DNA of 64,000 bases, from contig JAEYPR010000036.1 in NCBI GenBank assembly GCA_023410535.1, positions 1 through 64,000 of the forward strand, read 5' to 3'. The notes under the pieces were generated by a model that saw only the letters and a program-made list of their open reading frames with translations, was not told where the DNA came from and did no database searches. Shown one piece after another: positions 35,117 through 44,252 of the stretch (position 1 is its first letter; each line of letters starts with the position of its first letter). The position numbers were made by a program, and so were the translations under genes. This DNA is from Bacillota bacterium. Lineage in GTDB: Bacteria > Bacillota > UBA4882 > UBA8346.

Positions 35117-35130
35117 TACTTAGTTAAGTA
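35117..35130 (-). promoter_or_regulatory. Palindromic operator before the ROK repressor
   Basis: TACTTA-GT-TAAGTA, a perfect dyad about 46 nt before the TTG start, sharing its core with 33691-33702. Confidence 0.55.
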
Positions 35131-35393
35131 TATTAAGAAAGTATTCAATAATAACTATCATATTCCTGCCACATTTAAAATATTTTTATAAATTTTTTCT
35201 TTATTTCATTACATAAAGATTACATTATCCATGCTTGCCTTTGCCATCTCCGTCGAACGACCCGCGCTAATTCCAATTCAACCAGAGCAAAAACAAAGCC
35301 AATGCATTCCCGCCGCCACTGCCCCCAAATAAGATAGGTTTGGCTTTTCGCATCGGCCACCATCGAAATTAGCGGCGGATCGGGTTCGCGCGT

Positions 35394-35590
35394 TCATTTG
35401 CGATCCACCCGCTCCGGATGGCGCAGTTCTTCCGCCATGGCTGCGGCCGAGGGATACCGTTCGGCGTTGCGGCGTCGCAATGCCCGGGCCCATCACGGCC
35501 CAGACCGCCGGGTCTCCCAACTGGGTCAAATCAGGTAGTTTCAGCAATACCGCGTCCGCGTCTCCAGATAATGTCTCGTCATTTTTGTCT
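35394..35590 (-). pseudogene. Remnant of a Ser/Thr protein kinase C-lobe
   Basis: Directly after the PII gene, one minus-strand frame reads KLPDLTQLGDPAVWAVM. After a +1/-1 shift another reads ARALRRRNAERYPSAAAMAE and ELRHPERV, then stops at TGA 35394-35396. Together they match the last kinase subdomain of Hanks-type kinases (RYPSA..MA.ELR). The same frame continues open for about 55 codons past that TGA. ATP-binding and catalytic lobes are absent. It lies near a PP2C phosphatase gene, so a kinase-phosphatase pair once existed here. Region 35131-35393 shows nothing else. Confidence 0.6.
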
Positions 35591-35593
35591 TCT

Positions 35594-35935
35594 TTAAAGC
35601 ACCGCGTCTCCCGCTTCACCGGTCCGAATCCGGATAGCGTTGCCCACCGGATAGGTAAAAATCTTGCCGTCGCCGATCTCGCCGGTCCGGGCTGCGCCGA
35701 TGATGGCCTGGACCACGGCATCGACCATTTCGTCTCTCACAATCAGCTCCAACTTGGTCTTGGGGAGCAAGGTGATGTTGCCCAACTCCGTGTTCCAACC
35801 CGTTTCGGTATGGCCTTTCTGCAGTCCGCAACCGATCGCTTCCGTCACTGTCATGCCATGAATCCCGACTTTGCCGAGGGCTTCTTTTACCTCAACCATC
35901 TTCCCCGGTCGGATAATACACTCAATCTTCGTCAT
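35594..35935 (-). CDS. PII-family signal protein with atypical T-loop
   Basis: 113 residues with the full PII fold: start TKIECIIRPGKMVEVKEAL, then the B-loop region TGEIGDGKIFTYPV and C-terminal IRTGEAGDAVL. The T-loop reads GHTETGWNTELGNITLLPK and lacks the Tyr of the YRG motif that is uridylylated in proteobacteria. It also differs from the usual GlnK loop. No amtB or glnA is adjacent. Role: sensing ATP/ADP and 2-oxoglutarate, by family. Target unknown. Confidence 0.88.
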   Translation of the reverse strand: MTKIECIIRPGKMVEVKEALGKVGIHGMTVTEAIGCGLQKGHTETGWNTELGNITLLPKTKLELIVRDEMVDAVVQAIIGAARTGEIGDGKIFTYPVGNAIRIRTGEAGDAVL

Positions 35936-35984
35936 TGTTCCGCCACCGCCTTTACCAATTCCGCGCTAAACTCCAGGGGTCATT

Positions 35985-36785
35985 TCAAACGCTTTCTTTT
36001 ATCTGATTGATCTGCACAATCAACGCCGTCATATTATCGGAACCGCCACGCCGGTTGTTCTCCCGGACCAGCTCGGCGAGGGCGGCGCCGACGTCGGAAC
36101 GGAGGGCGACATCCCGCAACTCATCTTCGGTCCCCTGTTCAATCATTCCGTCAGTGATCAAACAGAAACGGTCTCCCGGGCAAAGGTTACCCGAATAAAC
36201 ATCGGGCGGCAGGATCGGTCCTTCACCCATCGCCCGCAGCAACACGTTACGGTTCGGATGAGCGCGCGCCTCCTCTTTGGAGATCATACCCAACCGGACC
36301 AGTTTCCCGACCAAACTATGGTCTTTGGTGATCTGGCTCAGCTTCCCGTTTCGCAACAAATACGCTTTGGAATCCCCTATATGGACGATATGAAATTTAT
36401 CTTGACGCACCAAAAGCGCGGTCAAGGTGCATTGCACATTATAGACCGAGCGGTTGCTCGCCGCCAGATCATAGATATGAATCGCCGTCCTCTGAAACGA
36501 ACTTTTTAAACGCTCGGGTAGCCGCTCTGAATGATCGCCGAAATAGTACTCTTGCAACAAGACGTTAACCGCTTCGGCGCTGACCACTTCCCCGGCCGCG
36601 CTCCCCCCGGTCCCGTCGGAAACCGCAAACAGCGATCCGCGATTGGCCTTACCAACCGGATCAACCGGAAGAAAATAACCGTAATAATCCTCATTTAAGG
36701 AGCGACCCCGCCCTTGGCCGGTCACGCCAAAAACAGCGATCTCATCCGTCTGTTCTTCAATTTTATAAGGAAACGGCTTTTCCAT
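35985..36785 (-). CDS. PP2C-type Ser/Thr phosphatase
   Basis: 266 residues from ATG 36785 (GGAGG 7 nt upstream). Metal-binding motifs are intact: GRGRSLNEDYY, AVSDGTGG, HIGDSKAYLL, LITDGM and GGSDNMTALIV. It is a soluble Stp/PrpC-like enzyme removing phosphate from Ser/Thr. An intact kinase would normally be next to it; here only the fragment at 35394-35590 remains, beyond the PII gene. Confidence 0.9.
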   Translation of the reverse strand: MEKPFPYKIEEQTDEIAVFGVTGQGRGRSLNEDYYGYFLPVDPVGKANRGSLFAVSDGTGGSAAGEVVSAEAVNVLLQEYYFGDHSERLPERLKSSFQRTAIHIYDLAASNRSVYNVQCTLTALLVRQDKFHIVHIGDSKAYLLRNGKLSQITKDHSLVGKLVRLGMISKEEARAHPNRNVLLRAMGEGPILPPDVYSGNLCPGDRFCLITDGMIEQGTEDELRDVALRSDVGAALAELVRENNRRGGSDNMTALIVQINQIKESV

Positions 36786-37093
36786 CAGTCCACCTCCAGA
36801 CGTCGCAAAGCACTGTTGTTCGCCATCAATCATTTCACAATGATCAGTTTGCGCCGTAACATTCTCCGGTTGACAATATAATAATAGATCCCGACTCCGG
36901 ATCAAGCGGGATTCCAAACTGTCCCAACAGGTAATTGACCCATCCCGCCGTCAGCGCTCCCGGATAACTTTGTCTTTCCCAAAACAATCCGGCCTATCGC
37001 TACTATGCTTTGTTGCCAAAATGCAACCTTTTTCCTGTCATTATTGCAATTTATATAGTTATACCACCGATTACCAACCCGGTCAAGCAGGAC
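36786..37093. other. Gene-free stretch
   Basis: Open frames here lack ribosome-binding sites and family resemblance. I see no RNA element or clear promoter. Confidence 0.4.
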
Positions 37094-37128
37094 AAAACAA
37101 AACAGGAGCGCCATGACGGCAACTCCTG
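37094..37128 (-). terminator. Terminator of leuA
   Basis: CAGGAG (37103-37108) and CTCCTG (37123-37128) form the stem, with TTTTGTTTTG on the minus strand. Confidence 0.7.
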
Positions 37129-37150
37129 CTCAATTGAACTTTTAATTCCC

Positions 37151-38659
37151 TCACACCGGTTTGCTGCGGGCGATTTTGTTGACCGCGTGGATATAGGCAA
37201 GGGCACTCGCTTCGATAATGTCGGTCGAGAGACCGCGACCGACATAAGCGGTGCCGTTCTCGCGAACCTTGACCGTCACTTCGCCCAAAGCGTCCTGACC
37301 GGAGGTTACCGCCCGGATGCTGTATTCGTCCAATTTCACGGTGATCCCGCTAATCCGGTCGATCGCCTTATAAATCGCGTCAATCGGCCCATCGCCGCAA
37401 GCCGCTTCCTGAATCAAGGCATCGTCTTTACGCAACCGCAACGTGGCGGTGGGGATGGTCGAATTTCCGGTACTGACGTGGAGATAATCCAGTTTATAGA
37501 CTTCAACCCGTTCAAACTCGTTTCGGACCAAGGCTTCGATATCGGTGTCGGTGACTTCTTTCTTTTTATCGGCAAGCTCAATGAAGCGTTGGTAGGTCCG
37601 ATCCAATTCAACTTCATTCAAAGTATAACCCAGTTCCTCAAGCCGATTATTCACCGCGTGCCGGCCCGAATGTTTCCCCAGCACCAATTGGCTCTGGCTT
37701 AGACCCACCGATTCCGGGGTCATAATCTCATAGGTCAACCGGTTCTTTAAGATTCCGTCCTGGTGAATCCCGGCTTCGTGGGAGAAGGCGTTGGCGCCGA
37801 CAATTGCTTTATTATGCTGGACCGGTTTACCTGTAAGGGTTGAAACCAGGACGCTGCTGCGATGAATCTCTTCACTTTGAATACGGGTCTGCGCCTGGAA
37901 ATTTTCCGAACGGGTTTTCAGCGCCATAACCACTTCCTCCAAGGCGGCGTTACCGGCCCGTTCTCCAATGCCGTTGATGGTGCATTCCACCTGATCGGCG
38001 CCGTTCTCGACCGCGGTTAAGGAGTTGGCGACCGCCATCCCCAGGTCGTTATGACAGTGTACCGAAAGCCGGACCCGCTCTATCCCGGGGGTATTCTCCT
38101 TGATGTACCGGATCATCCGGCCAAACTCCGCCGGGATAATATAACCCACCGTGTCGGGGACGTTGATCACGGTCGCTCCGGCTTGAATCACTTCGCCAAA
38201 GATCTTGCAGAGAAAATTCCAATCGCTCCGCGTGGCGTCCTCAGCCGAAAATTCGACGTTGGGGCAGAGACTTTTGGCGTGGCGGACCGCTTCTACCGCC
38301 ATCGCCAGCACTTGTTCGGGGCTTTTCTTCAATTTATACTGCATATGAATGTCGGAAGTCGCAATAAAGGTGTGGATCAACGGCGACTCCGCCTCGCGGA
38401 CCGCTTCCCAAGCTCGGTCAATATCGGATTTGACCGTCCGCGCCAGCGAACAGATGGTCACGCCTTTCACCGCTTTGGCGATGGCGCGGATCCCTTCGAA
38501 ATCGCCGGGCGAGGCGGTGGCGAAACCGGCTTCGATGATATCGACGTTTAAACGCGCCAGTTGCTTGGCAACTCGCAGTTTTTCTTCCACATTAAGATTG
38601 ATCCCGGCCGACTGCTCCCCATCCCGTAAGGTTGTGTCAAAGATCTGAATCGAACGCAT
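37151..38659 (-). CDS. leuA: 2-isopropylmalate synthase
   Basis: 502 residues. It condenses acetyl-CoA with 2-oxoisovalerate, the first committed step of leucine synthesis. FDTTLRDGEQSAGI (8-21) holds catalytic metal and acid residues, and SVHCHNDLGMA is the HxH metal motif. The C-terminal third is the leucine-sensing regulatory domain. Start ATG 38659 has AGGAGG upstream. It is preceded by a T-box leader and has no other leu genes beside it. Confidence 0.95.
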   Translation of the reverse strand: MRSIQIFDTTLRDGEQSAGINLNVEEKLRVAKQLARLNVDIIEAGFATASPGDFEGIRAIAKAVKGVTICSLARTVKSDIDRAWEAVREAESPLIHTFIATSDIHMQYKLKKSPEQVLAMAVEAVRHAKSLCPNVEFSAEDATRSDWNFLCKIFGEVIQAGATVINVPDTVGYIIPAEFGRMIRYIKENTPGIERVRLSVHCHNDLGMAVANSLTAVENGADQVECTINGIGERAGNAALEEVVMALKTRSENFQAQTRIQSEEIHRSSVLVSTLTGKPVQHNKAIVGANAFSHEAGIHQDGILKNRLTYEIMTPESVGLSQSQLVLGKHSGRHAVNNRLEELGYTLNEVELDRTYQRFIELADKKKEVTDTDIEALVRNEFERVEVYKLDYLHVSTGNSTIPTATLRLRKDDALIQEAACGDGPIDAIYKAIDRISGITVKLDEYSIRAVTSGQDALGEVTVKVRENGTAYVGRGLSTDIIEASALAYIHAVNKIARSKPV

Positions 38660-38699
38660 CCTTTATTCCTCCTATATTTTATTTTTTTGACGTAAACGC

Positions 38700-38717
38700 G
38701 CTTTTCGCGCGAAAAGC
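38700..38717. repeat. Perfect 18-bp palindrome in the leuA leader
   Basis: GCTTTTCGCGCGAAAAGC, between the T-box terminator and the leuA ribosome-binding site. It may be a second hairpin that affects translation or mRNA decay. Confidence 0.6.
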
Positions 38718-39034
38718 ATATAAAAAACCCTCGCCCCTGTGTAAGGGACGAGGGTTAAACTCGTGATACCACCCAAATTCGTGCCGTGCGTCAAAATACG
38801 CCAAAGCACCTCAATGACCTTCGCCGCATCCCGCAGATTACGGACGAATGTCTTCGCGATAACGGGCCGGACGTTACGTCCCCCGGCTCAGCCTACTTGA
38901 CGCGCTTTGGGCTGGCGGCTCGGAGGGGAGTTCGGATGTTCGGGTTACCGGTTTTCACCAACCACCGGCTCTCTACCAACCGTACCATCGTACTAATCCT
39001 CTTCATTGCTTTTCAATATGGGTTAAACTTGTTA
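38715..39034 (-). promoter_or_regulatory. T-box leader (leucine type) of leuA
   Basis: On the minus strand the conserved T-box GGGTGGTATCACG lies near 38762-38774. It precedes a terminator hairpin AACCCTCG/CGAGGGTT (38726-38756) with a T run. Upstream are stem I features: GAGAGCCGGTGG, GTGAAAACCGG and a candidate specifier loop CCGAACTCCC. The CTC codon (38930-38928) encodes leucine, as expected for leuA. Uncharged tRNA-Leu should favour the antiterminator. Confidence 0.9.
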
Positions 39035-39040
39035 TTTTAG

Positions 39041-39070
39041 ATTATAAACAATGGACAACCCAATTGTCAA
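39041..39070 (-). promoter_or_regulatory. Sigma-A promoter of the leuA T-box transcript
   Basis: TTGACA (39070-39065), 18-nt spacer, TATAAT (39046-39041) on the minus strand: both hexamers match consensus exactly. Confidence 0.85.
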
Positions 39071-39079
39071 GACAATTTG

Positions 39080-39949
39080 TCAGACATTTTCCGGATTGCG
39101 CGGTTTATCATTCTCCGGATCCGGCAAAACCTTCGGTTCCTGGTCGAGCAAAATCTCTTCAACCTCCGATAATAAAACCTCTCTGCGCGAACCGTCGTTA
39201 AATTTAACCACGATCGTCTCTTTGATCTGATTGGACTCGATGATTTTGCCTTCTTTGCCGTCGACCCGCACCCGGCTGCCGGTTAACGGCAGATCCGACT
39301 TGCCGCCGTCGCGGTAGCAGGAGGATTCATAGCGCAAACAACACATCAGGCGGGAGCAGATACCCGAGATTTTGACCGGGTTGAGCGAGAGGTTTTGTTC
39401 TTTGGCCATTTTAATCGAGACCGGTTCAAACTCGCCCAGGAAGGTCGCGCAGCAAAGCGGCCGTCCGCAAGGCCCGAGTCCCCCGAGCATTTTCGCCTCG
39501 TCGCGTACCCCGATCTGGCGTAACTCGATCCGGGTCTTAAAAACCGTCGCCAGATCTTTGACCAATTCCCGAAAGTCGACCCGACCGTCGGCGGTGAAAT
39601 AAAAGATGATCTTGCTCCGGTCGAAGGTGAACTCCACGTCGACCAGTTTCATCTCCAAGTTGTGTTTGTTGATCTTTTCAAGGCAGATCTCAAAGGCTTT
39701 CTTCTCTTTTTCGTGGTTCTCCTTGATCTGTACCTCATCTTCGGGCGTCGCCAGCCGCAGCACTTTTTTCAGCGGTTGGGTCACTTTTTCATCAGGCACC
39801 AATCGCGAACCGACGATAATTTGCCCGAATTCGATCCCCCGGACGGTCTCTACAATCACATTATCCCCGGTTTTTAATTCAAATTCCGCCGGGTCGAAAT
39901 AATAAATCTTCCCCGCTTGTTTAAAGCGGACTCCAACAATATTGATCAT
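39080..39949 (-). CDS. ricT: PSP1-domain protein RicT (YaaT)
   Basis: 289 residues from ATG 39949 (GGAAAGGG 8 nt upstream). PSP1 domain near 50-135. A Cys-rich block follows (GPCGRPLCCATF, then CSRLMCCLRYESSCY) that in B. subtilis RicT helps hold Fe-S clusters of the RicAFT Y-complex, which modulates RNase Y and sporulation phosphorelay. It is last in the conserved dnaX-to-ricT gene block. Confidence 0.9.
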   Translation of the reverse strand: MINIVGVRFKQAGKIYYFDPAEFELKTGDNVIVETVRGIEFGQIIVGSRLVPDEKVTQPLKKVLRLATPEDEVQIKENHEKEKKAFEICLEKINKHNLEMKLVDVEFTFDRSKIIFYFTADGRVDFRELVKDLATVFKTRIELRQIGVRDEAKMLGGLGPCGRPLCCATFLGEFEPVSIKMAKEQNLSLNPVKISGICSRLMCCLRYESSCYRDGGKSDLPLTGSRVRVDGKEGKIIESNQIKETIVVKFNDGSRREVLLSEVEEILLDQEPKVLPDPENDKPRNPENV

Positions 39950-40050
39950 TGAACGAACCCTTTCCTTCCTCCAATTCAAGGGAACAAATCATGGATCTGT
40001 TCTCTAAGTGGACAATCTATCGAAATCTTTCAACAACCCCTAAGGAGTTG

Positions 40051-40992
40051 TCAAAGCTTGTTTTGCATAACCATTTGACGCATTCCAATCAAAAAATTTT
40101 CCAAAGCCAATCGTTGATTGACATTGGCTTCGACCATCCGTATGGTTTCCACCAAACGTTCAATCAACACCACCAACAGCTGAGTTTTGCCGTCTCCGGG
40201 CGGGTGTCCGGCGGCTTGGGCCTTTAATAGTTCCGCCCGCAATTCGACCTGCCAATTGCGCAACACCGCGACGACCTCCTTGCGGTCCCATTTCTCAAAC
40301 TCATTGGCGGTCTTTAGTAGTTCCAACAGGTTTTGTTCCAGCAAACTCATGGCGCGATGAGTCTTCTGGTCCTGCGCCTCCGGACCGGCTTGCAAAGCTC
40401 GTCCGGGGATTCCTTCGCAGGCTTGGCTCCGGCTTCGCGCTTCGGCATTGGCATAACCTTTGGCCACCAGCCATTCGCAGATAGCCGCAGCCGCAACCGG
40501 AAAAAGATGATAAACTTGACAACGGGAACGAATGGTCGGCAGAATATAGTCTACCCGAACCGCCGTAAATAAAAAGACGATTCCGGCCGGCGGCTCCTCC
40601 AGCAACTTCAGGAAACTGTTGGCGGCGGCTTCCGTCAACTGTTCGGCCTCAGGAAAGAAATAGATCTTCCAATCCCCCAATAACGGACGATAATAGGCGC
40701 CATGCTGCAGTTCCCGCAGTTGCTCGATCTTGATTGAATTGCCGCTCGCCTCAATCGTCACATAATCGGGATGATTCCCCGATTCCAGCCGGCTGCAAGA
40801 CGGACAGTCACAGTCCAACCGTTTGGTTCCTTGGCAAAGCAAAGCCCGGGCGAACTCCCGCGCCAAAGTTTTTTTGCCGATCCCGGCCGGTCCCAAAAAA
40901 AGATAAGCGTGTCCGACCCGCCGATTTGCCAACACCGCCGTCAAAGCTTTCGTAACATCCTGATGCCCGATGATATCTGAAAAAAGGTCCAT
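40051..40992 (-). CDS. holB: DNA polymerase III delta-prime subunit
   Basis: 313 residues, a clamp-loader AAA+ protein. FLGPAGIGKKTLAREFA is the P-loop, four Cys (CDCPSCSRLE region) form the zinc module, and the ATPase part resembles DnaX. It sits between yaaR and ricT as in B. subtilis. It works with DnaX, which is encoded about 6 kb upstream in the same block. Confidence 0.92.
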   Translation of the reverse strand: MDLFSDIIGHQDVTKALTAVLANRRVGHAYLFLGPAGIGKKTLAREFARALLCQGTKRLDCDCPSCSRLESGNHPDYVTIEASGNSIKIEQLRELQHGAYYRPLLGDWKIYFFPEAEQLTEAAANSFLKLLEEPPAGIVFLFTAVRVDYILPTIRSRCQVYHLFPVAAAAICEWLVAKGYANAEARSRSQACEGIPGRALQAGPEAQDQKTHRAMSLLEQNLLELLKTANEFEKWDRKEVVAVLRNWQVELRAELLKAQAAGHPPGDGKTQLLVVLIERLVETIRMVEANVNQRLALENFLIGMRQMVMQNKL

Positions 40993-41045
40993 TCCTGCTT
41001 AAAACTCCGCTTCTATAACGTTCACGATGTAATGGGAAAACCCGT

Positions 41046-41486
41046 CTACAGATAAAGATCGACTAGCAAACCGCGGATTTGGTCAAACTTTGCCACCAGA
41101 TCAATATGGCTTTTTTCCTTCTCCATCACATCGTTCATCAATTCTTCCAATGCTTGATTGATCTGATTCACCTTGACCATGGCCTTGCGATTGCCTTCGC
41201 GGTCCCAATGATATTCCTCATCCACGCTGTAGGATTGATTGAGCGCTTCTTTCATGAAATTAACGATCAAATCGCGATAACGCTTGATCCCGTCCGGGGT
41301 CGCTTTCTTTTTTAATTCGGCGCTTAAGGCGTCAATCTTGCCAAGCAGACGTTCGCAGACTTGCTTTTTACGGTCTGCTTCCGTCTCTTTCATCGTTTGG
41401 GCGAAGCCGGACGGCCGCAACCACGAATTGCGAACCTCTTCTTTATGGGTAGGGAAATGCTTGTTGCCATCCACTTTAATCTGCAC
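41046..41486 (-). CDS. yaaR: YaaR family protein (DUF327)
   Basis: 146 residues from GTG 41486 (AAGGGG 8 nt upstream), exactly the length of the B. subtilis protein; a longer frame to 41597 has no start signal. Helical, with conserved KRYRDLIVNFMKEAL and YHWDREGNRKAMVKVNQIN. Function unknown. Position between darA and holB supports the identity. Confidence 0.88.
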   Translation of the reverse strand: MQIKVDGNKHFPTHKEEVRNSWLRPSGFAQTMKETEADRKKQVCERLLGKIDALSAELKKKATPDGIKRYRDLIVNFMKEALNQSYSVDEEYHWDREGNRKAMVKVNQINQALEELMNDVMEKEKSHIDLVAKFDQIRGLLVDLYL

Positions 41487-41632
41487 GTAGTTTACCCCTT
41501 TTAATACGACGGTATCTCGCGGAGTCCGGACGCCCGAAGTCAGGCGATTTGTTGTGGATTCTCTAATAACAGTATCGGCGCAAAATTCCCAAACCACTAC
41601 TGGGAATTTTCATTCCGGGCAACCGGAACCGA

Positions 41633-41962
41633 TTACACTTTGGCGAAATCCGTCACATCGACCACAAAGATGGTGGCGCCGCCGACAGTGACTTCCACCG
41701 GCTCAGTCATGTAATTGTTAAGCGAACGCCCCACCGACGCCAACGGCGTCACCAATTGTTTCCGTGATTTGGCCGATTCCTTGATTAAATCCATCAAATC
41801 CTGGACTTTGTCATCTTCCACCCCGACAAACAATGTCGTATTGCCTTGCCGGAGAAACCCTCCGGTGCTTGCAAGTTTGGTGGCGGTATAACCGTTTTCA
41901 GATAGAATTCCTAATAATTTGTGCGCGTCCTGGTCCTGAATCATCGTGATTACGAGTTTCAT
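41633..41962 (-). CDS. darA: Cyclic di-AMP receptor DarA (YaaQ)
   Basis: 109 residues, start MKLVITMIQDQDAHKLLGIL, PII-like fold. GGFLRQGNTTLFVGVEDDKV holds the conserved nucleotide-binding Gly-rich loop. B. subtilis DarA is also 109 residues and binds c-di-AMP as a trimer. ATG 41962 has GGGGGAG upstream. Next to tmk, as in Bacillus. Confidence 0.93.
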   Translation of the reverse strand: MKLVITMIQDQDAHKLLGILSENGYTATKLASTGGFLRQGNTTLFVGVEDDKVQDLMDLIKESAKSRKQLVTPLASVGRSLNNYMTEPVEVTVGGATIFVVDVTDFAKV

Positions 41963-42108
41963 CCCAAACTCCCCCTTCACAATATCGATATGTCAATTCC
42001 ATCACATAATGCCTTATTTATATATATACCAAAACCGTAGCAACCAAAGGCGCAGCTCGGCCTCGGAAGGATTATGAGTTGCAAAAACGCGTTGTCCGCA
42101 ACAGACCG

Positions 42109-42753
42109 TCAGGCGGTTAACTTGGCCGCCACCGCCGCCCGGATCTCGGCGTGAATTTGGGGGATGTCTTTATGCAGACACTGAATCACCTGGATGCGCG
42201 GATTGGTTTGGGCGAGCGCCAGATAGCCCTGACGAACCCGGGCATGGAACGGAGTTCCCCGCGCTTCAATCCGGTCGATTTGCTGGTTGCCGTCGCGGGA
42301 ACGATCCAACACCCGCCGGGTCCCTTGATCGCAATCAATATCCAGTAAAAACGTGAGATCCGGCTCAAACTGCCCGATCGCGGTTTGGTTGACCTGCCGG
42401 ATCAGTTCCGGGTCATAACCTAAACCATACCCTTGATAGGCTAAACTGGAATCGACAAACCGTTCGCAGATGACAACTTGTCCCGCAGCCAATGCCGGCT
42501 TGATCAACGTCTTGACGTGCTGAGCCCGGGCTGCCGCGTATAATAAAATCTCCGCCATTGGATCCAATTCTTCGGCGGTGGGCGTGAGAATCAAGTTACG
42601 AATCGCTTCGGCCAACGCCGTTCCGCCCGGTTCCCGGGTGAGCACTACCTGATGGCCTTGGCTTACGAGGTATTCGGCCAACATTTTGGCTTGGGTTGAT
42701 TTACCGCAACCGTCAAGCCCCTCCAAAGTTATAAAAAGTCCCTGTAATGTCAT
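42109..42753 (-). CDS. tmk: Thymidylate kinase
   Basis: 214 residues converting dTMP to dTDP. P-loop LEGLDGCGKSTQAK (10-23), DR(E)P motif as TREPGGTALAE, and lid region RSRDGNQQIDRIE. It starts 3 nt after the decarboxylase gene ends. Confidence 0.94.
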   Translation of the reverse strand: MTLQGLFITLEGLDGCGKSTQAKMLAEYLVSQGHQVVLTREPGGTALAEAIRNLILTPTAEELDPMAEILLYAAARAQHVKTLIKPALAAGQVVICERFVDSSLAYQGYGLGYDPELIRQVNQTAIGQFEPDLTFLLDIDCDQGTRRVLDRSRDGNQQIDRIEARGTPFHARVRQGYLALAQTNPRIQVIQCLHKDIPQIHAEIRAAVAAKLTA

Positions 42754-42756
42754 CTT

Positions 42757-44178
42757 CTAATCCTTTACTACCTTAATCATTCCGTCGGCGGTTACGCCGC
42801 GAATGGCTCCGCCGCAACGCGCCAGTTGCAGCAACCCGTCCACCTCTTCGGATCGAACCAACTCGCCCGGAGCAATGACCGGGATTCCCGGTGGATAGGG
42901 GATCAAAGCCGCCGCCGCAATCCGGCCTGCCGCCGTATTCAGTCCTACCAATTCGGCGTCGGCGTTCACGGCCGCACGGGGTTTCATACGCAACGGCGGA
43001 ATTCCCAAACGCAGCTGCTGCGGGTCGCTGCCGGCCGTTTCCGGGACAGCGTGATTGCCGATCCATTGCAAAGCCTGATATAAGCTTTCCCAACTCGCCG
43101 GTTCCTGCCAGGGCGTTAAAAACAGGGTCACTTGCCGCTGGTCGGCGTACTCGGGCTGAATCTGAAATTGTTTCACTAAAATCCGTTCCAACTGCAAACC
43201 ACTGCAGCGGTCAGTCGCCAATACGATCTTCCACGGATCCAATACCCCTGTTGTCAAGACGGTTTCATCCAATAAAACGAACCCCGGCAAACGGCTGATC
43301 CGTTGTTTCAACTCCGCCACCCGCGGCAAACGTTCTTGAAACAATTCCCGGCCTTCACTGGCCAAATAGCGGCGGGTCGAGTCCAATGACGCCATGAAGA
43401 GAAAGGAGGGACTGGTCGAACTGATCAGTTCCATCCCTTGGCGGATCCGGTCCACCGTCAGCCGTTTGCCGGATAAATGCAACAACCCGGTCTGGGTTAA
43501 TGAACCATGGATCTTATGGGTTCCTTGCACCCACAGGTCAGCGACTGCGGAAGCCTCGTAACCGGGCCGGCCTGACCAGCCGAGGTGCCCGCCGTGGGCT
43601 TCATCCACAAACAAGATCCGTTCGCCCAAAACTTCCCGGATTGGATGTAACGCGGTTGCAATCCCTTGATAGGTGGGATTCGTCAAGATTAAACCGCAAG
43701 CGTCGGGGTAACGGATCAGGGCTTGGGCCAAAGATTCCAAATTGATTCCGACCGGCAAATCCCAATCGGACAGCCAATCCACTTCCAGATAGACCGGTTC
43801 CAGATCGGCCAGGATCAACCCTTTGGACACCGCAACATGACAGTTCCGCGCGACCAGCACCCGGCTACCCGGGGCAAATGCGCCCAACATGCCACCAAGG
43901 ATTCCTTGGGTGGCGCCTTGGGTCAAAAAAAAGCTGGTGTCGGCTGCAAACAATTGCGCCGCCTTGGCCTCGGCGGCCCGTAAATTTCCTTCCCAATCAA
44001 ACCCGCTGATCTCGGTCAGGTCCAGCTCCGCCCAGTTGCCCAAGGTCGACCAAACCGCTTCCAAGCCGCGGCCCGACTTATGTCCGGGGGTATGGAACGA
44101 ACGCCCGGGGTTCCGGCGATAGGTCAGTAACCCGTCGAAAAACGGAGCTTCGTAATCATTTTTTGATCGGTCTTTCAT
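42757..44178 (-). CDS. Orn/Lys/Arg decarboxylase family protein (YaaO-like)
   Basis: About 473 residues, PLP-dependent fold I. FLTQGATQGILGGML, FVDEAHGGHLGW and QGTHKIHGSLTQTGLLH (the Lys that binds PLP) are evident, and a C-terminal decarboxylase domain ends the protein. Substrate arginine or lysine is not decidable; the gene position matches yaaO of B. subtilis. ATG 44178 was chosen; GTG 44184 is possible. Confidence 0.88.
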   Translation of the reverse strand: MKDRSKNDYEAPFFDGLLTYRRNPGRSFHTPGHKSGRGLEAVWSTLGNWAELDLTEISGFDWEGNLRAAEAKAAQLFAADTSFFLTQGATQGILGGMLGAFAPGSRVLVARNCHVAVSKGLILADLEPVYLEVDWLSDWDLPVGINLESLAQALIRYPDACGLILTNPTYQGIATALHPIREVLGERILFVDEAHGGHLGWSGRPGYEASAVADLWVQGTHKIHGSLTQTGLLHLSGKRLTVDRIRQGMELISSTSPSFLFMASLDSTRRYLASEGRELFQERLPRVAELKQRISRLPGFVLLDETVLTTGVLDPWKIVLATDRCSGLQLERILVKQFQIQPEYADQRQVTLFLTPWQEPASWESLYQALQWIGNHAVPETAGSDPQQLRLGIPPLRMKPRAAVNADAELVGLNTAAGRIAAAALIPYPPGIPVIAPGELVRSEEVDGLLQLARCGGAIRGVTADGMIKVVKD

Positions 44179-44252
44179 TATCACCTACAATTCGACAAGG
44201 CTTTTGGGACTTCCTTTTTAGGGACAAAAAAAATAGGCTTACGCCCACTCCG

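Noticed and set aside
35278..35721. A 147-codon minus-strand frame after PII
   Set aside because: It overlaps the intact PII gene and shifts frame relative to the kinase-like segments. I treat the region as a pseudogene remnant.
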